DNA of 7,681 nucleotides from Bacteroidota bacterium (lineage in GTDB: Bacteria > Bacteroidota > Bacteroidia > Bacteroidales > PUMT01), in contig PXAP01000194.1 in assembly GCA_003567115.1 (NCBI GenBank), positions 1 through 7,681 of the forward strand. The letters are read 5' to 3'. The translations under genes and the position numbers were made by a program. The notes beneath the pieces were generated by a model. That model was not told where the DNA came from. It ran no database searches and saw nothing but the letters and a program-made list of their open reading frames with translations. Positions 1 through 6,054 of this stretch are shown in pieces; position 1 is the first letter of the stretch; each line of letters opens with the position of its first letter.

Positions 1-995
1 ACATTGAAAATATTGCAGAAATTGCCGAAGTAGACATTGAAAGTAAAAAAAACCTGCAAAAGACAGGATTCAATCTTCACTCTGCCATAAACAGCACTAT
101 CAGATTATTTACAGTGCAAAAAGAACCTGTAGTGGATTTTACATTGTCAATGGATGATAAATTAAAACAACAGGAGGTTATGGGTGATCCGGTTCGCTTG
201 AAACAGATTTTTCTGAATTTGATCGAAACAATACTGAAAAACAAACGGCCGGGCAAAATTAATATCCACATACTTGCTGATATACAGGGAAAGATTTCAG
301 ACATAACCGATATCCGGTTCGAAATAAAGACAAACAAACCGATAAATCTTACTCCGGGCAACAAAGATAAAGGGAAACCAGGTAATGACTTTATGATGCA
401 TAATTATGCAAGCCTGGTTAACAATCTGGATTTGAATGTTGCAAGAAAAATCATCATGCAATTGGGAGGAAAATTGCATTTATTGAAGACACAGGAAAAA
501 AATCCGGTATTCCTTTTCACCCTTCCCTTTAAGACCGCCATCTCAACCGACACAGCAGAGAAGGATGTCGATGATGAAAAAATACCCGACTATGAATCAG
601 CCAGTTACCTTGAAAAGTTAAAAGATGCCAACGTTCTGCTGGTTGAGGACAACACGATAAATCAGAAAATTGTTGTACTCAGCCTGAAGAAATATATAAA
701 AAACATTGATGTTGCAAACAATGGTAAAGAGGCGCTTGATAAATTCGGTACATCCAAGTACGATGTAATACTGATGGATGTGCAAATGCCTGTAATTGAT
801 GGATTTGTAGCCACTAAAAAAATTCGTGAAATAGAAATGACCACTCACTCGCATACACCTATTATTGCAATCACCGCAAATGCTCTTCATGGCGACAGGG
901 AAAAATGCATGGCTGCAGGTATGGACGATTATATCAGCAAGCCCTTTCAGGTTGAAGTACTTGTAGAAAAAATAAAAAACCTCATATACAAATAA
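1..995 (+). CDS. Hybrid sensor histidine kinase, C-terminal part (degenerate ATPase domain + receiver), 5' end outside window
   Basis: The frame is open from base 3 to the TAA at 993-995, so the gene begins upstream; the GTG at 114 is internal. Counting codon 1 at base 3, residues 1-40 resemble the linker after a HisKA dimerisation helix. Residues 61-178 align with a HATPase_c domain: GDPVRLKQIFLNLI at the front, and MQLGGKLHLL then FLFTLPF at the end. The ATP-binding boxes are lost. The N-box Asn is Thr76, the DxGxG box reads TNKPIN (110-115), and GTGLGL reads VNNLDL (139-144). Residues about 210-330 form a complete receiver domain: acidic pair Glu215/Asp216 in LLVEDN, phospho-acceptor Asp259 in MDVQMP, Thr291 in AITANAL and Lys313 in SKPF. 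The protein ends at the receiver, with no DNA-binding output. I infer that ATP binding is lost and that the protein works as a phosphorylation-responsive partner or scaffold. It is convergent with the phosphatase gene, 4 bp apart. Confidence 0.9.
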   Translation, partial: IENIAEIAEVDIESKKNLQKTGFNLHSAINSTIRLFTVQKEPVVDFTLSMDDKLKQQEVMGDPVRLKQIFLNLIETILKNKRPGKINIHILADIQGKISDITDIRFEIKTNKPINLTPGNKDKGKPGNDFMMHNYASLVNNLDLNVARKIIMQLGGKLHLLKTQEKNPVFLFTLPFKTAISTDTAEKDVDDEKIPDYESASYLEKLKDANVLLVEDNTINQKIVVLSLKKYIKNIDVANNGKEALDKFGTSKYDVILMDVQMPVIDGFVATKKIREIEMTTHSHTPIIAITANALHGDREKCMAAGMDDYISKPFQVEVLVEKIKNLIYK

Positions 996-999
996 ATAA

Positions 1000-3900
1000 T
1001 TACGTCCGGTCCTTTCTATACCCGGCCCTGCCACCAAGGCCGGGCTTAACACCGATTATCAGAATATCATCAACCTGCTCATTATTGCCCATCCACTGAA
1101 CTATGCTTTGGTCAAGCAACTTTTCCTGCTCACTGAACGGCAATTTATGTATATTAAGTAAAAGATGCCTGAATCGTCTGTATTTAAATTTCTTACCCTT
1201 TTCGCCTCCAAACTGGTCGGGGTAACCATCTGAGAACAGATATAATATATCATTTTTCTCAAGCTTCAGACTGTGATTATCAAATGGCTCATCAGTAAGA
1301 TCCTCCATTAATCCTACCGAAAGGCGGTTCCCTTTAATCTCTATTATAGATTTATCCCTGATGAGGTACATTGGTAAAAAAGCTCCTGCAAACTCCAGTA
1401 CAGCCTTTTTTCTGTCAACAACACAAAAACCGACATCCATTCCATCACGGAAGGTGAAATTCTCTTCACCTTCCGCATCAAAAATATTGGCAAAATCTTC
1501 ACTCAATTTGTTTAATATCTCGGAGGGTTTCTCAATGCCCCTGACATTAATGATATTCCTGAGAAGTTCATTTCCTATAATTGACATGAATGCACCGGGG
1601 ACTCCATGGCCGGTGCAATCAATAACGGCAAAGAAAACCTTGTCATTTATCTGGTTTACCCAATAAAAATCGCCACTCACAATATCTTTAGGTTTATGGT
1701 ATATAAAAGACTCTGAAAACAGTCGCCTGAATTGTCGTGTTGCCGGCATCATAGCCAATTGGATCCTTTTGGCATAATTAATGCTATCGGTTATGTTCCG
1801 GTTTTTCAATGACAGCTCTTCCTTCTGCCGTGAAACCTCAGCCGAGGCATGTTCCTTATCTTTCAACACCTGGTTAGCTCTTCGCAACTGCCTGGTGCTA
1901 AATAAAATTATCAGGTATATTAAAAATAACAGGGCAAGGGTATAAAAAATCCAGGCAAAAACAGATTTCCACCATGGGGTAATGACGACAATCCTCAGAG
2001 AAATTCCCTCCTCATTCCATACATCGTCATTATTTGAACCTCTGACACGAAACAGATAAGTGCCTGACGAGATGCGGGAAAAATTAGCCATACGCCTGCT
2101 GCCAGCGTATACCCAGTTATCATCCAGTCCTTCCATTTTATATTCATATCTGTTTTTCCCCGGTCTTGTGAAATCAAGAGCGGCAAACTCTATATTGAAA
2201 GAATTTTCATGTGGCTGAAGTATTATTTCATCCTTATCCTCTGCTGTAATAAACCTGCTGCCTTCATGGCTGATAACCTCAAAGGAGGTAAAAACCAGGG
2301 GAGGGATGGTTTCATTAAATATTAAAGAGTCAGGGAAGAACGAGTTTAATCCCGCTACACCTCCAAAAAACATCTCTCCCCTTTGGTTCTTATAGCTGGC
2401 ACCTAGATTAAACTCATAGCTCTGCAATCCGTCGGCAACATCAAAGCTCGTAATCTCAAAGCTTACCGGATCAAATCTGGCCAGTCCGTGATTGGTGCTT
2501 AACCATAAATTTCCGTCGTTATCTTCAAGAATTGAATAGATAAGATTATTTGGAAGGCCCTCCATCTCAGAGAAAACCATAAAAGATCCGGTACCGGGGA
2601 AATACCGGTTCAATCCGGCAACAGAACCAATCCACAGATTCCCGTTCGAGTCTTCATGCAGGCAGGTGAGTTCATTGTTACTGAGACTGAAACGGCCCAT
2701 TTCAGGATCTTTCCGGTAATTCCTGAAACTTGCGGTTTCTTTGTCAAAACGGCTTAATCCATCGGCTGTTGCCAGCCATATATATCCGTTCCCGCACTCG
2801 ATAATATCATGCACCTGGTTGGAAGCAATACTTGCAGCATCCTGCAAATCATGATAATAGCTTGTCAGACTGCCCTCCCTGAAAGAATGGAGGCCGTATC
2901 TGGTGCCAATCCATAACACCTGTTCCGAGTCCATAAAAATGCAATATACCCTGTTGGAATTGAATATAATACAATCGTCCGGATCATTTGAAGGGCAGTA
3001 AGGGGTAAACCCGTTTTCAGGTCCCCTGAATATATCCAGACCGTTCCTTGTTCCCAGAATAATATCGCCGCCGGAATCCTGAAATATTACATGTACAAAG
3101 TCGTTTGATATACTTTCGCTTACTGACGGCGAACTTTCAGAATAATGTCTTATTTCTCCTGTATTGGAATTCAGCAGGAAAAGGCCTCCCCCCCATGTTC
3201 CAAGCCAGAGTTCCTCATCACTTACCGGCAGTACAGATGCAATAAACCTGGCTGAAGGAGCTGCCCCGTCCATATAGTCATGGATGCGATGGGTTTTGAA
3301 CTTACTTTTTGAATCTATCATATATAACCCTCCAAGAGTACCTGCCCACAAATTATTTGACCGGTCTTCCAGAATAGTTGACACCTCCACCTCAAAAAAC
3401 GAAGGTGATAATGTGCTTCCGCTGAAAGGTGTAAAATCCATCTCTTTGGGTGAGAATATGAACAGGCCGGCATTAGTTCCTATCCATACAGTACCCTTAT
3501 GATCTTCGTAGATTGTATTAATCTCATTCAATCTGGAGGAGCTGCTGTTTTCATGTTCAATATAAAGGCTGTGAAAAACTTCTTTACCAGGGTCAAAAAC
3601 GTTCAACCCGTTTTCCGTTCCAACCAGAAAATCACCACCGGATGTTTCAAATATACATTTGATCATATTACTGCTGATTGATCCCGTAACATCATGGTCA
3701 TGGTAATATCTTCTGAACCGTTCTCCTTTACGGTCAAAAAAGAAGAGGCCGTCCTTTGATCCGACCCATAATCTATCTTTATTATCTTCGTAAATAATAT
3801 TATAATCAGAATCTGCCACATAATTAAATGGATCATAATAATGTTCAAAATGAGTGAATCTTTCTGTCTCCGGATCGAAGCGGTCTATGCCACGTTCTGT

Positions 3901-4437
3901 TTTGAGCCATATAATGCCGGTCCTGTCCTGGTAGAGGTAATAAATATTATTATCGGAAGGCGATTCTGAATTGCCGGGTTCATTACGATAAACCATAAAG
4001 GTGTTGGTTCTCCTGTCGAACATGTTCAGTCCGTCCTGTGTTCCCACCCATATATTGCCTTCATTGCATTCAATAACGGACTGAATATTACTATTGGAAA
4101 GCGATTGAGGGTCAGAAGGCTGATGCCGGTAAATATCAAAACCGTAACCGTCAAATCTGTTAAGGCCGTCCTGGGTTCCTACCCACAAATACCCGTAGGA
4201 ATCCTTAATTATACAATTTACTGAAATCTGTGACAGGCCCTCTTCCAGGCTGTATCTGACAATACGCCAGTTCTCCTGTGATGCAGGTAAAGAAGATAAA
4301 GTAAAACCAATAATAAGAAAACCCGCTATTAGTGACCTGATTAATGCCCGGGCATTAATCACTCCCCAGGCCGGACCGTTATTTTCCGGGCCGTCTGATA
4401 GAGGCAATTTATCAGAATAAGATCCGTATAGGTTCAC
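1000..4437 (-). CDS. Two-component-type propeller sensor (Reg_prop x14, Y_Y_Y) fused to SpoIIE/PP2C serine phosphatase
   Basis: A 1145-residue membrane sensor. Numbering is from the GTG at 4437: hydrophobic signal segment about 34-52 (LIRSLIAGFLIIGF); fourteen propeller repeats of the form IxxDxxGxLWxGTxxGLxxFD about 71-705, enough for two seven-bladed propellers; Y_Y_Y domain about 738-820 (YEYKMEGLDDNW); one membrane helix about 826-847; a charged coiled-coil linker 848-882; then NITDSINYAKRIQ and a PP2C domain to about 1131. Acidic metal-site residues are present: Asp923 (SGDFYW), Asp940 (VIDCTGHG), Asp1001 (DGMDVGF), Asp1070 (LFSDG) and Asp1123/1124 (QVDDIL). The propellers should be periplasmic and the phosphatase cytoplasmic. 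By family precedent SpoIIE phosphatases dephosphorylate STAS anti-sigma antagonists; the target here is unknown. No ATG is available between the upstream stop (4456-4458) and the signal segment. Candidate starts are GTG 4437, TTG 4407 and GTG 4362; the last gives the most ordinary signal peptide (VINARALIRS...), so the true start may be 4362. The last 15 residues (KPGLGGRAGYRKDRT) extend past the usual end of the domain. Confidence 0.93.
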   Translation of the reverse strand: MNLYGSYSDKLPLSDGPENNGPAWGVINARALIRSLIAGFLIIGFTLSSLPASQENWRIVRYSLEEGLSQISVNCIIKDSYGYLWVGTQDGLNRFDGYGFDIYRHQPSDPQSLSNSNIQSVIECNEGNIWVGTQDGLNMFDRRTNTFMVYRNEPGNSESPSDNNIYYLYQDRTGIIWLKTERGIDRFDPETERFTHFEHYYDPFNYVADSDYNIIYEDNKDRLWVGSKDGLFFFDRKGERFRRYYHDHDVTGSISSNMIKCIFETSGGDFLVGTENGLNVFDPGKEVFHSLYIEHENSSSSRLNEINTIYEDHKGTVWIGTNAGLFIFSPKEMDFTPFSGSTLSPSFFEVEVSTILEDRSNNLWAGTLGGLYMIDSKSKFKTHRIHDYMDGAAPSARFIASVLPVSDEELWLGTWGGGLFLLNSNTGEIRHYSESSPSVSESISNDFVHVIFQDSGGDIILGTRNGLDIFRGPENGFTPYCPSNDPDDCIIFNSNRVYCIFMDSEQVLWIGTRYGLHSFREGSLTSYYHDLQDAASIASNQVHDIIECGNGYIWLATADGLSRFDKETASFRNYRKDPEMGRFSLSNNELTCLHEDSNGNLWIGSVAGLNRYFPGTGSFMVFSEMEGLPNNLIYSILEDNDGNLWLSTNHGLARFDPVSFEITSFDVADGLQSYEFNLGASYKNQRGEMFFGGVAGLNSFFPDSLIFNETIPPLVFTSFEVISHEGSRFITAEDKDEIILQPHENSFNIEFAALDFTRPGKNRYEYKMEGLDDNWVYAGSRRMANFSRISSGTYLFRVRGSNNDDVWNEEGISLRIVVITPWWKSVFAWIFYTLALLFLIYLIILFSTRQLRRANQVLKDKEHASAEVSRQKEELSLKNRNITDSINYAKRIQLAMMPATRQFRRLFSESFIYHKPKDIVSGDFYWVNQINDKVFFAVIDCTGHGVPGAFMSIIGNELLRNIINVRGIEKPSEILNKLSEDFANIFDAEGEENFTFRDGMDVGFCVVDRKKAVLEFAGAFLPMYLIRDKSIIEIKGNRLSVGLMEDLTDEPFDNHSLKLEKNDILYLFSDGYPDQFGGEKGKKFKYRRFRHLLLNIHKLPFSEQEKLLDQSIVQWMGNNEQVDDILIIGVKPGLGGRAGYRKDRT
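1021..1044. other. GC-rich inverted repeat inside the 3' end of the phosphatase gene
   Basis: CCCGGCC (1021-1027) pairs perfectly with GGCCGGG (1038-1044) across a 10-nt loop. It lies 26 bp past the stop of the plus-strand kinase and inside the last codons of the minus-strand phosphatase, encoding part of its extra C-terminal tail. Neither strand has a T-run after it, so it is not a standard intrinsic terminator. It may still slow or protect transcript ends between these two nearly abutting convergent genes. Confidence 0.4.
4338..4361. promoter_or_regulatory. Perfect 24-bp palindrome at the start of the phosphatase gene
   Basis: The half TGATTAATGCCC is followed directly by its exact reverse complement GGGCATTAATCA, with no spacer; the flanking bases (C at 4337 and C at 4362) do not pair. 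It overlaps the candidate GTG start at 4360-4362 and encodes the n-region of the signal peptide (INARALI). It could be an operator for a dimeric regulator. In the mRNA it could fold into a stem of about 10 bp that hides the start codon. The symmetry is seen directly; the function is inference. Confidence 0.5.
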
Positions 4438-4451
4438 TGGTTGGCAGATGC

Positions 4452-4465
4452 TTGATTATAATCAA
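4452..4465. promoter_or_regulatory. Perfect 14-bp palindrome upstream of the phosphatase gene
   Basis: TTGATTATAATCAA reads the same on both strands and lies just upstream of the longest possible phosphatase reading frame, in the only intergenic DNA available for its promoter. It contains TGATTA joined directly to TAATCA, the same outer half-sites as the 24-bp palindrome 109 bp away (centre to centre). It also contains TATAAT, but no matching upstream element was found, and Bacteroidota promoters normally use TAnnTTTG, which is absent here. A role as operator is inference. Confidence 0.35.
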
Positions 4466-4506
4466 CTGCTAATTTACTATTTCTTAATTACAGAGTAACC
4501 GCGATC

Positions 4507-4540
4507 AAAAAAAACCGGCGTAGTTATGCCGGTTTTTTTT
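4507..4540 (-). terminator. Intrinsic terminator of citrate synthase gene (symmetrical, could act both ways)
   Basis: Eight A (4507-4514), CCGGC (4515-4519), an 8-nt loop, GCCGG (4528-4532) and eight T (4533-4540). The stem can be lengthened inside the loop by G-U and U-A pairs, leaving a 4-nt AGTT loop. Read on the minus strand it begins 15 nt after the citrate synthase stop codon and ends in a T8 run, so it is a textbook terminator for that gene. It also means the downstream phosphatase gene needs its own promoter. Confidence 0.9.
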
Positions 4541-4555
4541 GCACTTTAAATAAGA

Positions 4556-5860
4556 TCATATTCCCGCCTGCTGCTTGAACCAATCCAAAGTATGTGATGA
4601 AGGCCTTTCGATGGGCAACCCATATGCCCGGTCCCATAAAAGTGATGCCATAACCCCCAGAGCCCGTGAAACACCAAAAAGAACCGTGTAAAAATCAACC
4701 TCTTTTATGCCATAATGAAGGAGAAGAACTCCCGACCCCGCATCTACGTTGGGCCATGGATTCTTAATCTTGCTGATTTTTCCGAGAACCTCGGGCACAA
4801 CCTCGTAAAGGCAGGTCATTGTTATAAGCCATGGGTCATCGGGGAGGTATTTCCTGCCAAAATCAAGCTGGGCCGTAAATCTCGGATCGGTTTTTCTTAG
4901 TACGGCATGGCCGTAGCCTGGAATAACCTTTCCCTCTTCAAGCGTTCTTTCAACATATTTCCTTATTTTCTCTTTATCATCGCAAGCCGGGCCAATTTCT
5001 TTAATCATGTTAAGCATCCAACGCACAACCTCCTGGTTGGCAAATCCGTGCAAGGGCCCGGCCAACCCGTTCATCCCCGCACTATAAGCATAGTAAGGGT
5101 TGCTCAATGCCGATCCTACGAGATGAGTTGCATGTGCTGAAACATTGCCTCCTTCATGGTCGGCATGGAGGAACATATAAAGCCTCAGGAGTCTTTGAAC
5201 CTCATAGTTTTCATATCCCATCATTATAGCCATATTTGCTGCCCAGTCCAGTGACAAGTCAGGATCGACCTGTTCATTATCATAATATTTCCTGCGGTAT
5301 ATATATGCAGCTATCCTGGGAAGCCTGGCGATCAGATCCATTACATCCTCATAGGTCGAATCCCAGTAATCCTGTTTACGTGCACCTTTCATATATGCAG
5401 CCTGAAACTTTGAATCCGATGCCATTGAAAGAATGGCTGATGAGAATTGCACCATTGGTCTGGCATTCAAAGGTAACGCATCTATTACCCTGTAAACATA
5501 ATCGGGCAATTCTGACCGGGAGGCCCAATCTCTGCTTATAAATGCAACATCTTCATCTGTTGGCAATTCATCGAGCAGCATCAGGTAAAAAAGACCCTCG
5601 GGCAGAGGCTCCCCTTCAGGATGAGTCCGGGGAAGTTTTTCTCGTAGTTCAGGTATTGAATATCCTCTGAAACGTATACCTTCTTCCGGATCAAGTTTTG
5701 AAGTGTCTGTAAGCAGACTTACCATACCCTTCATCCCGGTCATTACCTTGCCGATGGTTACTTCACCGATTATCCTTTCTGCATGATCAGAAAGCAACTG
5801 ATTGAACTCTGACACCCTGGATGAAGCTATCTCAACAAACTTTTTCTTAATAGGATCCAT
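4556..5860 (-). CDS. gltA: Citrate synthase, mitochondrial-like (eukaryotic-type) family
   Basis: Condenses acetyl-CoA and oxaloacetate to citrate in the cytoplasm, the entry step of the TCA cycle. The 434-residue protein matches the mitochondrial-type family rather than the E. coli GltA type. Landmarks are LHADHEGGN (231-239), GLAGPLHGFANQEV with catalytic His271, GYGHAVLRKTDPR with His318 and Arg327, NPWPNVDAGSGVLL with Asp373, FGVSRALG with Arg399, and LPIERP with Arg419. These correspond to His274, His320, Asp375, Arg401 and Arg421 of the pig enzyme. The pig VDAHSG reads VDAGSG here. Length is normal and the protein looks complete and active. The ATG at 5858-5860 is the natural start; no clear Shine-Dalgarno precedes it. 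It lies 194 bp downstream of eno on the same strand, with a terminator in between and another after its own stop. The family also includes 2-methylcitrate synthases, but the motif set favours citrate synthase. Confidence 0.95.
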   Translation of the reverse strand: MDPIKKKFVEIASSRVSEFNQLLSDHAERIIGEVTIGKVMTGMKGMVSLLTDTSKLDPEEGIRFRGYSIPELREKLPRTHPEGEPLPEGLFYLMLLDELPTDEDVAFISRDWASRSELPDYVYRVIDALPLNARPMVQFSSAILSMASDSKFQAAYMKGARKQDYWDSTYEDVMDLIARLPRIAAYIYRRKYYDNEQVDPDLSLDWAANMAIMMGYENYEVQRLLRLYMFLHADHEGGNVSAHATHLVGSALSNPYYAYSAGMNGLAGPLHGFANQEVVRWMLNMIKEIGPACDDKEKIRKYVERTLEEGKVIPGYGHAVLRKTDPRFTAQLDFGRKYLPDDPWLITMTCLYEVVPEVLGKISKIKNPWPNVDAGSGVLLLHYGIKEVDFYTVLFGVSRALGVMASLLWDRAYGLPIERPSSHTLDWFKQQAGI

Positions 5861-6002
5861 GATAAATTTTTATGCAGGTAAAAAACCTTTATCCTTTAAG
5901 CTGAAGTTTTGTTACATGCTATAAATAATATAATTTCTGACTTTAAAGCTATGTATTTAAACAAAAAGACGTCCTTTATCGAAAATAGCAGGGCTTTGCC
6001 CC

Positions 6003-6028
6003 AAATAAAAAAACCGGCGAGGGACGCC
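6003..6028 (-). terminator. Probable intrinsic terminator of enolase gene
   Basis: On the minus strand, starting 26 nt after the enolase stop, GGCG (6028-6025) and CGCC (6019-6016) form a short stem with a TCCCT loop, followed by GG and then T7-A-T3 (6013-6003). The stem is only 4 bp; an alternative AGGG/CCCT pairing overlaps it. The junction CGCCGGTTTTTTT is identical to that of the citrate synthase terminator. Position and T-run support termination, but the weak stem may allow read-through into gltA. Confidence 0.65.
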
Positions 6029-6054
6029 CCCTGTAATTGACAATAAAACCTTAT

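Noticed and set aside
1021..1044. Hairpin considered as a bidirectional terminator for the convergent pair
   Set aside because: No T-run follows the stem on either strand, so it was kept only as an inverted repeat.
77..1052. Several minus-strand open frames opposite the kinase fragment (77-364, 297-479, 618-1052, 662-844)
   Set aside because: They lie antisense to a frame with clear receiver and kinase motifs, and their translations show no recognisable domain.
1361..3848. Short plus- and minus-strand open frames inside the phosphatase gene (such as 1361-1666, 1995-2186, 3284-3502, 3499-3681)
   Set aside because: They are shadows of the propeller/phosphatase frame, which is continuous and motif-rich throughout.
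2290..4230. Repeated motifs considered as a CRISPR or DNA-level repeat array
   Set aside because: The repeats are protein-level propeller blades with diverged DNA and variable spacing, not identical repeats with spacers.
4455..4460. TATAAT as a sigma-70-like -10 box for the phosphatase gene
   Set aside because: It is the centre of a palindrome, no -35 element lies at a suitable distance, and the Bacteroidota -7 consensus TAnnTTTG is absent.
4715..5541. Plus-strand open frames inside citrate synthase (4715-4900, 4907-5140, 5236-5541)
   Set aside because: They are antisense to an intact conserved enzyme and have no independent motif support.
5941..5970. TAGCTTTA on the minus strand as a Bacteroidota -7 element for gltA
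   Set aside because: It matches TAnnTTTG at all but one base, but no TTG -33 element was found at the expected spacing.
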